Notes under the pieces: generated by a model
Told to the model about the DNA's origin: nothing
Seen by the model: only the letters and a program-made list of their open reading frames with translations
Databases searched by the model: none
Made by a program: the position numbers and the translations under genes
From: Bacillota bacterium
GTDB lineage: Bacteria; Bacillota; Clostridia; Lachnospirales; Lachnospiraceae
DNA length: 40,881 bases
NCBI GenBank assembly: GCA_023416695.1
Contig: JAEZGY010000061.1
Span: forward strand, 1 to 40,881
Direction: 5' to 3'
Shown here: positions 7,740 through 16,205 of the stretch, one piece after another
How the letters are laid out: each line of letters opens with the position of its first letter
Position numbering within the stretch: the first letter of the stretch is position 1

Positions 7740-9167
7740 ATGGACTCCAGTTTATCCAATAATTTTGCTATGAATATTAAGAACATTAATCAGGCTCTTA
7801 ACGTGGAGAAGAATTTCGATATTATTTATCGGGTGCTTACCATTGCAGGAAAAGAGGCCTGTTTCTATGTGATAGACGGATTAAATAAAGACGATGTCTT
7901 AGAAAAGCTTATGGAGTTTTTCTACGAAATTAAGTCAGAAGAGATGGCGGATAATGCCCATGAGATGTCGAAAAAACTGATGCCCTATGGCGAGGTAGAC
8001 TTTCTCTCAGATTTGGACTCTTTAGTCCACACTATACTCTCGGGAATTCCTGTTTTGGTAATTGAAGGCTTTAAAAGGGCCTTATCTATTGATTTTCGGA
8101 CCTATCCTACTAGGTCAATAGAAGAGCCAGAAAAAGATAAGGTTATGCGAGGTTCTAGAGATGGCTTCGTGGAAACCATCGTATTTAATACAGCATTAAT
8201 TAGAAGGCGCATTCGTAATCCTAAACTAACCATGGAGATTACCTCCATAGGAAAGAGCTCCAGAACCGATGTGGTGCTTTGCTATATGGAGGACCGTGTT
8301 GATGAAAAATTCTTAACTACCATACGTAAAAAAGTAAATGATATTCAGATTGATGCCCTCTCCTTAAACTCAGAAAGCCTGGCAGAGTGTCTTCATGTTG
8401 GGAACTGGTTTAATCCATTTCCTAAGTTTAAATACACCGAGCGGCCAGATACGGCAGCAGCTTCGGTGTTAGAGGGAAGCATTATTATCTTAATCGATAA
8501 TTCTCCTTCCGCTATGATTTTACCAACTACTCTATTTGAGATTACAGAAGAGGCAGATGACTATTACTTCCCACCGATTACAGGGACATATCTTAGAATC
8601 AGTCGTATGTTAGTCAATATAGTGGCGCTCTTTTTAACCCCTATTTGGCTCTTGTTGATGCTAAATCCTGATTTGATTCCAAGGTCACTTGAGTTTATTA
8701 AGATTAACGACCCAATAAACGTTCCCATACTCTATCAGCTTCTAATATTAGAGTTTGCGATTGATGGCCTTAAGATGGCCTCTCTTAACACACCGAGTAT
8801 GCTAAGTACTCCTCTTAGTGTGGTTGCCGGTATTGTACTAGGTGATTTTACTGTAAGCTCCGGGTGGTTTAATGCAGAAACCATGCTGTATATGGCCTTT
8901 GTAGCCATTGCGAACTACTCACAGTCTAGCTATGAGCTAGGCTATGCCTTAAAGTTTCTACGTGTTATCATGCTCATCTTAACTGGAGTCTTTAGTTTAT
9001 GGGGCTTCATAGCAGGGGTCATTATTACCATATTGGCCGTCGTCTCCAATCGGACGGTGTCGGGAGGGAGCTATCTCTATCCCATTATACCGTTTAATGG
9101 GAAGGAGCTATTAAGGAGAGTTATTCGAATTCCAGCTAAACAGGCCTATAAACAACGGAAAAAATGA
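7740..9167 (+). CDS. spoVAF: Spore germination protein, GerA family (SpoVAF-like)
   Basis: A 475-residue GerA-family (GerAA/SpoVAF) membrane protein. The soluble N-terminal half carries the family block GSRDGFVETIVFNTALIRRR; from about residue 280 come several membrane segments, including NTPSMLSTPLSVVAGIVLGD and SQSSYELGYALKFLR. The YELG..LK motif favours SpoVAF over nutrient-receptor A subunits. GerA proteins act in the spore inner membrane in germinant response. No GerB/GerC or spoVAE partner is adjacent, which is unusual. Start at ATG 7740 with AAGAGGTGA in front; an in-frame TTG at 7689 is not supported. It is the last gene of the operon from 5533, 80 nt after the cysteine-rich gene, and ends at a terminator. 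Confidence 0.85.
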   Translation: MDSSLSNNFAMNIKNINQALNVEKNFDIIYRVLTIAGKEACFYVIDGLNKDDVLEKLMEFFYEIKSEEMADNAHEMSKKLMPYGEVDFLSDLDSLVHTILSGIPVLVIEGFKRALSIDFRTYPTRSIEEPEKDKVMRGSRDGFVETIVFNTALIRRRIRNPKLTMEITSIGKSSRTDVVLCYMEDRVDEKFLTTIRKKVNDIQIDALSLNSESLAECLHVGNWFNPFPKFKYTERPDTAAASVLEGSIIILIDNSPSAMILPTTLFEITEEADDYYFPPITGTYLRISRMLVNIVALFLTPIWLLLMLNPDLIPRSLEFIKINDPINVPILYQLLILEFAIDGLKMASLNTPSMLSTPLSVVAGIVLGDFTVSSGWFNAETMLYMAFVAIANYSQSSYELGYALKFLRVIMLILTGVFSLWGFIAGVIITILAVVSNRTVSGGSYLYPIIPFNGKELLRRVIRIPAKQAYKQRKK

Positions 9168-9184
9168 TAAATAAGATAGTCAGC

Positions 9185-9226
9185 AAAGCTGCCAAAGGAA
9201 GTTAGCCTGTTGGCAGCTTTTTATGG
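9185..9226 (+). terminator. Intrinsic terminator
   Basis: An 11-bp perfect stem AAAGCTGCCAA/TTGGCAGCTTT (9185-9195 with 9210-9220) and T residues. Its loop and right arm contain GTTAGCCTGTTGGCAG, which recurs in the terminator near 11860. Confidence 0.9.
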
Positions 9227-9409
9227 CTTTTATGGAAGTTTATAGATAGACATTAACGGATAAATATACCACTTATTTACAGAATATGTTTGTTATGTGA
9301 TAGAGAACATGATAAGATTAGATATAGCGGATATCGTTATTATGACTTACATACGGCATTAGCCCCAATATAGTATATAAAATGATTGTAGGTATAGGAG
9401 GAAGTAGAG

Positions 9410-11824
9410 ATGTCAAAGAGAGTAAAAGTAGGTTTATTGTGCATGTTGGTTTTATTCCTTATAAGACCATTGCCAGTAGTGGCTGATAGTAGTGTTACGA
9501 TTAAAGTTGGATCGTCACCAGGTCTCTATTGTGGCTCACACTATGATGATAGTTTTGCAGAGCAATGGATATCCTCTAATCCTTCTATTGTATCAGTTAC
9601 AAGTATTTCCGGTAATAGCTGTACTCTTCTGGCAAAGTCCGTTGGTGAGTGCAATGTAACATTTTTTTGCAAATATCAACAATTAGAAATAGTTGATTAT
9701 GATGGTATTTGGCCTATAATGGGCTACGTTACCTATCCATACAGTTACAACTATCATGTTATAGTAACTGACGATGGAGAGCAGAAGGTAGGATTCCTTG
9801 ACGTAGATTATTCTAGTTTATCTATCAGCCAAGGAGAATCTCAAATATTAAACTATACTGTAAAGGATACAAGTGAGCATTATGTATATAACTACAATAA
9901 ATTATCCTGGTCCTCATCCAATCCTAAGGTTGCAATAGTAAATAAGATAGGCGTGGTAGTTGCCTGTTCAAAGGGAACGGCAGTAATCACCGCAACAACT
10001 CCAGAGGGGATTAAGGATACCTGCAAGGTGACTGTTGAGGATAAAAAAGGCTTTATTCCAATATCAACGGTACAGGAATTAAATAGCATTAGAAATAATC
10101 TATCAGGAAAATACATATTAACTAAGGACATTAAATTTAGTGATTCTGACTTTACATCGAAGGGTAGTTTTTATAACTCTGGAGTAGGTTGGATTCCGAT
10201 TAATGGTTTTAAGGGAGTACTGTTAGGTAATGGACATAGCATAGAAAATATTCATTCGTATGGTGTAGATGCGGGGCTAATTACAAACGCTACAGGCGCC
10301 ATTGGTAATCTGACGATCAAGAACAGCGTCTTTAGTGGGACGGATAGAGCAGGAGCTTTTGCAGCATACGCGGAAAATATATTCCTCTATAATTGTAGTT
10401 CCATAGGAAATACGGTTAGCTCAACTATTGCAGGAGGAATGGTTGGACAAAGCAATAATGTAGCATTTTACCAATGCATCAATTCCTCCAGTGTATCAGG
10501 CAGCAATGCCGTAGGTGGAATCACCGGTATGCAGGAGGGATATTTCCCTACCTATTTGTTGTGTTCCAATAAGGGAGATATTTCCCTAAAGAGTGGTGCA
10601 ACAGGCTTGTTAGGTGGTATTGTAGGCACAGGTGGATTTGGTGCTGTATATAAATATTGTTGGAATGAAGGAGCAATTACTGGGAAGGGCACAATTGGGG
10701 GATTAATTGGGCAGTCCAGTTATGGTAGCGAAATCTTACAATGCTATAATACAGGGAAAGTAAAAAGTAACAGTGGCAGTAAATGTCTAGGGGGAATAGT
10801 AGGGCTCACCTACTTTAGCCATACTGAAAACTGCTATAATACTGGTACGATTGAGCTAGTAGGTCAGCCTGGTGGCACCTGTGTTGTGGGTGGAATTATT
10901 GGTGGTAGTAGTAATATTGGCTTTTCTCCAGGAGACAATGCTCTCTTAATAAATAATTGCATCAATACAGGTAAGGTAGTCATTGCAGATAGCCAGATAA
11001 AGGCGGGTGCACTCCTAGGTACAATGGTAGGAGCAGATACCTTGGGCAACGAAATTACAGTGGATAATTGCTATTTTCTGAATACAAGTTATACAAGGGG
11101 TGTTCATACCTTATTTGTAGGAAGAAGAGGCAATCTGACTTCACTATCGAAAACCCAGATGAAGAGTATCGGTAACTTTAAGGGATTTGACTTTAATCGC
11201 GTATGGGAGATGGAGAAAGATGCCGCCTATCCAACCTTAATATTCCAGTCAGAAATGAAGAAGTTGGGCATTCTAGAATCACCAAGATCGTTTAAAGTAA
11301 CAAATAAAAATTATTCCAGTATAAAGTTAAGCTGGTCAGCAGTTAATAGAGCAGTTGGATATGAGGTATATCGCTCTACCAAAAAAAATGGTCCCTATAA
11401 ACTACTCACAAGGACAACAAAAACAAGCTACACCAATACAAAACTCACTACAGGGACACAGTATTACTATAAAATCAGAGGGTACTATATGGTGGGAGGA
11501 CAAAAGAAATATAGCAGCTTCTCCTCCATTATAGCGGTAAAACCAAGCCTTAATACACCACTAAAATGTAAGACAGCCAAGGTTGGTTCCACCAGTATTA
11601 AACTGACCTGGGGAAAAGTAAGTGGAGCATCCGGATATGAGATTTATAGTAGTACATCAAAGAAAGGCAAGTATACTAAGGTAAAAACAACAACTTCATC
11701 GACCTATACAAAAAAAGGATTAAAAAAGAAAAGAACCTACTACTATAAAATTAGGGCATATCGTATGGCTGGCAAAAAGAAGGTCTATAGCAGTTGGTCA
11801 ACCACGATTTCTAGAAAATTATAA
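9410..11824 (+). CDS. Secreted Ig-like / GLUG / fibronectin type III surface protein
   Basis: An 804-residue exported protein. A signal peptide (basic start, hydrophobic LLCMLVLFLI, probable cut after VVA near residue 25) is followed by a short beta domain and a bacterial Ig-like (Big2) domain (about 122-213: SWSSSNPKVAIVNKIGVVVA). A GLUG-type beta-solenoid follows (about 220-600), with repeats like GGIVGL...CYNTGTI. Two Fn3 modules (about 618-804) share GYEVYRST / GYEIYSST and YYYKIR. There is no LPXTG or S-layer anchor, so it is probably released or bound noncovalently; an adhesive or carbohydrate-associated role is inferred. ATG with AGGAGGAAG. Monocistronic, lying between terminators. Confidence 0.85.
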   Translation: MSKRVKVGLLCMLVLFLIRPLPVVADSSVTIKVGSSPGLYCGSHYDDSFAEQWISSNPSIVSVTSISGNSCTLLAKSVGECNVTFFCKYQQLEIVDYDGIWPIMGYVTYPYSYNYHVIVTDDGEQKVGFLDVDYSSLSISQGESQILNYTVKDTSEHYVYNYNKLSWSSSNPKVAIVNKIGVVVACSKGTAVITATTPEGIKDTCKVTVEDKKGFIPISTVQELNSIRNNLSGKYILTKDIKFSDSDFTSKGSFYNSGVGWIPINGFKGVLLGNGHSIENIHSYGVDAGLITNATGAIGNLTIKNSVFSGTDRAGAFAAYAENIFLYNCSSIGNTVSSTIAGGMVGQSNNVAFYQCINSSSVSGSNAVGGITGMQEGYFPTYLLCSNKGDISLKSGATGLLGGIVGTGGFGAVYKYCWNEGAITGKGTIGGLIGQSSYGSEILQCYNTGKVKSNSGSKCLGGIVGLTYFSHTENCYNTGTIELVGQPGGTCVVGGIIGGSSNIGFSPGDNALLINNCINTGKVVIADSQIKAGALLGTMVGADTLGNEITVDNCYFLNTSYTRGVHTLFVGRRGNLTSLSKTQMKSIGNFKGFDFNRVWEMEKDAAYPTLIFQSEMKKLGILESPRSFKVTNKNYSSIKLSWSAVNRAVGYEVYRSTKKNGPYKLLTRTTKTSYTNTKLTTGTQYYYKIRGYYMVGGQKKYSSFSSIIAVKPSLNTPLKCKTAKVGSTSIKLTWGKVSGASGYEIYSSTSKKGKYTKVKTTTSSTYTKKGLKKKRTYYYKIRAYRMAGKKKVYSSWSTTISRKL

Positions 11825-11833
11825 AGTATTTGA

Positions 11834-11871
11834 TCTGCCAATGGGTGTTAGCCTGTTGGCAGATTGTTTTT
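11834..11871 (+). terminator. Intrinsic terminator
   Basis: The stem TCTGCCAA / TTGGCAGA encloses a 14-nt loop and is followed by TTGTTTTTA. Its sequence TGTTAGCCTGTTGGCAG matches that of the terminator near 9205. Confidence 0.85.
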
Positions 11872-11927
11872 ATATTTGGAATAGGCTATAATTGAAAAGA
11901 AAAGTGGAAAGAGTCGGGAGGATTCGT

Positions 11928-12665
11928 GTGAAGGAGAAACAATTTTACGAAGCTTGTAATATTATTTTGCATAATCAGGATAATAATACAGGAATCGGCA
12001 CATTAGGAGAAAAGACCCTCCATGCTATATTTAAATACTACTTTGAGCCAGACTCTACCTATCATGAGATTCGTTATCAAGGCTTTGTAGCAGATATTCT
12101 TCACGGACAAGATGTTATTGAGATACAGACACGAGGCTTTGATAAGCTTCGTAGAAAGCTAGATGTCTTTTTAGAGGAAGGAAAAGTGCAGATTGTATAT
12201 CCCATTCCTTATGAGAAATGGCTAGAATGGATTGATGAGGAGACAGGAGCTGTTAGCTCAAAAAGAAAATCTCCGAAAAAGGGCTCCATTTATGATAGCT
12301 TTTATGAGCTATATAAGATTAAACATTATCTAGATCATAAAAACCTGAAGATTACCCTGGTATTTGTAAATATAGAGGAGCAGCGGTTACTAAATGGCTG
12401 GAGCCATGATAAGAAAAAAGGGTCGCAGCGATTTGAAAGAATCCCTACCAAGCTAGTGGACCAAGTGGATATTAACGGAGTAGAGGATTATACTAAGTTT
12501 CTACCAGAGACACTTCCAGAAGTGTTTTCTACAAAGGATTATCAAAAAGCAACAAAATTGACTATTTCTCGCGCTCGAACAGGGGTGCATATTCTTCACT
12601 ACCTTGGAGTGGTAGAGCCTGTCGGTAAGAAGGGCAATGCCATTTTATATAAAAGAGCGCAGTAA
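11928..12665 (+). CDS. Conserved protein with PD-(D/E)XK nuclease-like motif
   Basis: A 245-residue protein not assignable to a characterised family by eye. The N-terminal part has Glu28 in TLGEKTLHAIFKYYF, then YQGFVADILHG (Asp56) and VIEIQTRGF (Glu65-x-Gln67). Spacing and predicted strand order resemble a PD-(D/E)XK core (E...D-x8-E-x-Q/K) with Gln in place of Lys. The C-terminal part (SRARTGVHILHYLGVVEPVGKKG) looks like a winged helix. It is followed after 23 nt by nfo, so a DNA-related role is a reasonable guess but unproven. GTG 11928 is preferred: GGGAGG lies 6 nt upstream; the in-frame TTG 11892 lacks a site. Confidence 0.7.
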   Translation: MKEKQFYEACNIILHNQDNNTGIGTLGEKTLHAIFKYYFEPDSTYHEIRYQGFVADILHGQDVIEIQTRGFDKLRRKLDVFLEEGKVQIVYPIPYEKWLEWIDEETGAVSSKRKSPKKGSIYDSFYELYKIKHYLDHKNLKITLVFVNIEEQRLLNGWSHDKKKGSQRFERIPTKLVDQVDINGVEDYTKFLPETLPEVFSTKDYQKATKLTISRARTGVHILHYLGVVEPVGKKGNAILYKRAQ

Positions 12666-12688
12666 GTTTTTCGTAGAAAGGAAAAGAT

Positions 12689-13591
12689 ATGATAAAGTTA
12701 GGATCCCATGTTGGAATGAGTGGGAAAGATATGATGTTAGGCTCTGCAAAGGAGGCGGTGTCTTACGGTGCCAATACCTTTATGCTATATACAGGAGCCC
12801 CACAAAACACAAAAAGAAAAGAAATTAGTGAGTTAAATATAGAGCCAGCGTGGGCTTATATGAGAGAACATGGCATTGAAGAAATTGTTGTCCATGCTCC
12901 ATATATTATTAACTTAGCCAATACCGTAAAGCCAGAAACATATGAAATAGCAGAAAACTTTTTACGCCTTGAGATAGAGCGAACAGAGGCGATGGGTGGA
13001 AGTAGTCTCGTACTGCATCCAGGAGCCCATGTAGGAGCTGGAACAGAGGCAGGTATTAAGCAAATTATACACGGGTTAAATGAAGTGCTAACCAAAGACA
13101 CCAAAGCACTTATTGCCCTAGAAACAATGGCAGGAAAAGGTAGTGAAGTCGGAGCTACCTTTGAAGAGCTAGCTGCCATATTTGACGGTGTTACCTATAA
13201 TGAGAAGCTTCGTGTTTGTTTCGACACTTGTCATGTAAATGATAGTGGTTATGACATCGTTAACGATTTAGATGGGGTTCTTACGAAGTTTGATAAAGTT
13301 CTTGGACTTGATAAAATAGCGGTATTTCACCTTAATGACAGCAAGAACGCATTAGGGGCCAAAAAAGACCGTCACGAAAATATTGGTTTTGGAAACATTG
13401 GCTTTGACACTCTTCATCGTATTGTGACAATGAAGGAATTTGAGTCTGTTCCAAAGATTCTAGAAACCCCATACGTAGCAATTCCAGGAGATGACAAAAA
13501 TAAAGTTGCTCCTTACAAATACGAGATTGCCATGTTAAAGGAAGGAAAGTTCCATCCTGATTTATTAAATGAGATTGTAGAAGGAAAGTGA
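12689..13591 (+). CDS. nfo: Endonuclease IV (apurinic/apyrimidinic)
   Basis: A 300-residue deoxyribonuclease IV that cleaves DNA 5' to abasic sites in base excision repair. Zinc-ligand motifs are all in place: GSHVGMSG, VVHAPYIINLAN, LHPGAHVG, LETMAGKGSEVG, CFDTCHVNDSGYD, FHLNDSKNALGAKKDRHENIG and LETPY. Length is normal for the family. ATG with GAAAGGAAAAG upstream. It sits between the nuclease-like gene (23 nt) and the decarboxylase (7 nt), inside the long operon. Confidence 0.96.
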   Translation: MIKLGSHVGMSGKDMMLGSAKEAVSYGANTFMLYTGAPQNTKRKEISELNIEPAWAYMREHGIEEIVVHAPYIINLANTVKPETYEIAENFLRLEIERTEAMGGSSLVLHPGAHVGAGTEAGIKQIIHGLNEVLTKDTKALIALETMAGKGSEVGATFEELAAIFDGVTYNEKLRVCFDTCHVNDSGYDIVNDLDGVLTKFDKVLGLDKIAVFHLNDSKNALGAKKDRHENIGFGNIGFDTLHRIVTMKEFESVPKILETPYVAIPGDDKNKVAPYKYEIAMLKEGKFHPDLLNEIVEGK

Positions 13592-13598
13592 GAAGTTC

Positions 13599-15056
13599 AT
13601 GGAGACACTATATGAGAAGCTGTCAAACTATCATAGCTTAGAAATCTATCCCATGCATATGCCAGGGCATAAACGCAATGCTTCCCTTCTTTCGGGAAGA
13701 GGAGAAGAACAGGTAGCAGCAGGGTTAGGTGCTACCTGCCAAATGGATATTACAGAAATTGATGGTTTTGACAACCTCGGTGCTCCAAAGGGTATACTAA
13801 AAGAGTCCATGGAGCGAGCTGCTAGGCTCTATCACGCAGATGAAACGCAGTTTTTAATCAATGGTAGCACAGTAGGCTTGCTAGCTGGAATCATGGGCAG
13901 TACGAACAAAGGAGATACGGTCTTAGTGGCTAGAAATTGCCATAAGGCCGTCTATAATGCCCTATACTTAAATGAGCTAAAGCCAGTCTATCTCTATCCT
14001 CAGATAAACTCTGAACTCGGTTTTTATGAAGAAATCTCTGTAGAGCTGGTTCAGAAACAGTTAAAGGAGCATCCTGAGATTAGCCTAGTGGTGATTACCT
14101 CTCCTACCTATGAAGGGGTTGTGTCAGACATCCCAGCCATTGCAGAGGTAGTTCATGCTCATGGAGCCATGTTACTAGTAGATGAGGCTCATGGAGCGCA
14201 CTTTGGATTTCATCCTTATTTTCCAATAAGTGCCCTATCCTTAGGGGCAGATATTGTCATACAAAGTCTTCATAAAACAATGCCGGCATTTACTCAGACG
14301 GCCTTGTTACATATGAACGGAAACAAGGTAAATAAAGAGCGAATAAGACAGTTTCTGACCATGCTCCAAAGCTCTAGTCCCTCCTATGTATTAATGGCGG
14401 GTATCGACCATTGCATACAGCTTATGGAGCAAAGGGGAAATCAATTATTCGACACCTATGTAGAGAATTTGCAAGCACTCTATCAAACGCTTTCTGGCTT
14501 AAAGCATTTGTCTTTGTATGAGCTACCAAAGAGAGAGGGGGTAACAAGAGATCCCTCTAAGCTTGTCATAAGTACAGCAGGGACTAGTATTACGGCAGGT
14601 AAGCTTTATGAAAGACTATTGCACGAGCATCATATTCAACTGGAAATGGCAAGTAAAGATTATGGTATTGCTATGACTAGTATTGGAGATACTTTAGAAG
14701 GTTTTCATAGACTATCTAAGGCTTTATTTCATATTGATGAGGAGATTCAGAATAGCCAAAGTGACGCGATAACGCGACCAAAGCTATATGAGCTAAGACC
14801 TAAAATTGCAATTCCTAGTATTTATGAAGCAAAAAATAGTACCCTTGAAAATATCCCACTCTCTGAAGCAGAGGGAAGAATATGTGGTGGTTATGTTTAT
14901 CAATATCCTCCTGGAATTCCAGTACTGACACCAGGAGAGGTAATAACAAAAGAGCATTTTGAAGTCCTTACCTTATACGATGGTGAGGGATACCAGTTAG
15001 TTGGCCTAGAACATAACCAGGCAGAAGAGAAAACCATACAGGTTCTTACAAGGTAG
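13599..15056 (+). CDS. Orn/Lys/Arg decarboxylase-family PLP enzyme (YaaO-like)
   Basis: A 485-residue fold-type I PLP enzyme of the Orn/Lys/Arg decarboxylase major-domain family. MHMPGHKRN at the start, VLVARNCHKAVYNA, LLVDEAHGAHFGFHP and the PLP-lysine motif SLHKTMPAFTQTA (Lys226) are typical, and the C-terminal decarboxylase extension (YQYPPGIPVLTPGE) is present. Relatives (YaaO, arginine decarboxylase SpeA of Gram-positives) feed polyamine synthesis; substrate is not settled by motif. Gaps of 7 nt to nfo and 15 nt to the kinase indicate cotranscription. In Bacillus subtilis yaaO likewise precedes a nucleotide kinase and yaaR, supporting this synteny. Confidence 0.92.
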   Translation: METLYEKLSNYHSLEIYPMHMPGHKRNASLLSGRGEEQVAAGLGATCQMDITEIDGFDNLGAPKGILKESMERAARLYHADETQFLINGSTVGLLAGIMGSTNKGDTVLVARNCHKAVYNALYLNELKPVYLYPQINSELGFYEEISVELVQKQLKEHPEISLVVITSPTYEGVVSDIPAIAEVVHAHGAMLLVDEAHGAHFGFHPYFPISALSLGADIVIQSLHKTMPAFTQTALLHMNGNKVNKERIRQFLTMLQSSSPSYVLMAGIDHCIQLMEQRGNQLFDTYVENLQALYQTLSGLKHLSLYELPKREGVTRDPSKLVISTAGTSITAGKLYERLLHEHHIQLEMASKDYGIAMTSIGDTLEGFHRLSKALFHIDEEIQNSQSDAITRPKLYELRPKIAIPSIYEAKNSTLENIPLSEAEGRICGGYVYQYPPGIPVLTPGEVITKEHFEVLTLYDGEGYQLVGLEHNQAEEKTIQVLTR

Positions 15057-15071
15057 AAAGGAAACAATGAT

Positions 15072-15674
15072 ATGTCTAGAATATTTGTTGTAATGGGTAA
15101 AAGTGCAAGTGGAAAAGACACCATCTATAGAGAACTGGCTAGTGATAAAGAGCTTCATCTACGGGAAGTAGTAGGCTATACCACAAGACCGATTCGTGAA
15201 GGTGAAAAAGATGGTGTTACCTACTATTTTGTCACAACCGATATATTAAATAACCTGATTAATGAGAATAAAGTCATTGAGCATCGGACCTATGATACCA
15301 TTCATGGACCATGGCATTACTTTACCGTTCATGACCATCAGTTTGAAGAAGGTAGCCAGGATTATATTATGATTGGTACTCTGGAATCTTACCACCAAAT
15401 TAGACAGTATTTTGGAGAGGAAGCAGTGACCCCAATCTACATCGAAGTAGAAAATGGGGAACGTTTAACCAGAGCACTTGGAAGAGAGAGAAAACAGGAA
15501 CAACCAAAGTACGAGGAAATGTGCCGTAGATTCTTAGCCGATGAGCAAGACTTTAGTGAAGCTAAGATAAGGGCTGCAGGTATAGAGAAACGATTTGAAA
15601 ATATAGAGATGGAAACCTGTATTAACGCCATTAAGCAGTATATCAGGGACTCAAAAAAGATGGATGTAAATTAA
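15072..15674 (+). CDS. gmk: Guanylate kinase-family protein
   Basis: A 200-residue guanylate kinase family protein (GMP + ATP to GDP + ADP). The P-loop GKSASGKDT (9-17) has Asp where Gly is usual; GYTTRPIREGEKDGVTYYFV is the GMP-binding signature. The C-terminal half is more divergent (HGPWHYFTVHDHQ, RALGRERKQ). Clostridia often carry this shorter, divergent copy here as well as a canonical gmk elsewhere; whether it is the only one in this genome cannot be told. It occupies the slot that tmk has in Bacillus subtilis. Cotranscribed with the decarboxylase (15-nt gap). Confidence 0.85.
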   Translation: MSRIFVVMGKSASGKDTIYRELASDKELHLREVVGYTTRPIREGEKDGVTYYFVTTDILNNLINENKVIEHRTYDTIHGPWHYFTVHDHQFEEGSQDYIMIGTLESYHQIRQYFGEEAVTPIYIEVENGERLTRALGRERKQEQPKYEEMCRRFLADEQDFSEAKIRAAGIEKRFENIEMETCINAIKQYIRDSKKMDVN

Positions 15675-15683
15675 GGGGTTCTA

Positions 15684-15692
15684 TGATATAAT
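15684..15692 (+). promoter_or_regulatory. Possible internal extended -10 promoter before yaaR
   Basis: TGA-TATAAT (15684-15692) is an extended -10 element in the 52-nt gap ahead of yaaR; no good -35 is visible. It could provide extra transcription of yaaR-holB-ricT. Weak evidence. Confidence 0.4.
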
Positions 15693-15726
15693 GGTTGTAC
15701 AGGTTCGCTAGATAGGGGGTTTTTGT

Positions 15727-16167
15727 ATGGATTTACGTGTAAATCAGATGCAAAACATTAACCAAGTAATTCAAACAAATAAAACGCAAGAAACAGATGG
15801 TAGTTTTAAGTTCACCTTGGTTAGCCATATTGAAGAACAGGAACTACAAGCTCGCCTTTCCGTTATGCTGGAGGAAATCACCCAGCAAGGGGATAAGATA
15901 AAGAAGCGGATGGATATTAAGGATGTCAAAAGATATCGCTCCCTGATTCAGGAGTTCATGAATGAGGTTGTGACCAGATCCCATGTATTTAGCAGGGAGA
16001 ATTCCCTTGACCGAAGAGGACGTCATCGAGTGTATGGGATTGTTAAGATGGTCAATGAAACCTTAGATGAGCTTGCACAAGAGCTGATTAAGGACGAGAA
16101 GGACTCAATGGCCATTCTTGGAAGTATTGATGAAATAAGAGGGATGCTACTGGATTTGTTTATGTAA
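15727..16167 (+). CDS. yaaR: YaaR family protein (DUF327)
   Basis: A 146-residue helical protein of the YaaR/DUF327 family, of unknown molecular function. The C-terminal half (DVKRYRSLIQEFMNEVV ... RHRVYGIVKMVNETLDELAQEL ... LGSIDEIRGMLLDLFM) fits the family, and the position directly before holB and ricT is the conserved one. ATG with GATAGGGGG upstream. yaaQ, which sits between tmk and yaaR in Bacillus subtilis, is missing here. Confidence 0.88.
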   Translation: MDLRVNQMQNINQVIQTNKTQETDGSFKFTLVSHIEEQELQARLSVMLEEITQQGDKIKKRMDIKDVKRYRSLIQEFMNEVVTRSHVFSRENSLDRRGRHRVYGIVKMVNETLDELAQELIKDEKDSMAILGSIDEIRGMLLDLFM

Positions 16168-16205
16168 AGGAGCCAGGGTAACTGAAAGAACAAGAGGTGT
16201 GGATT

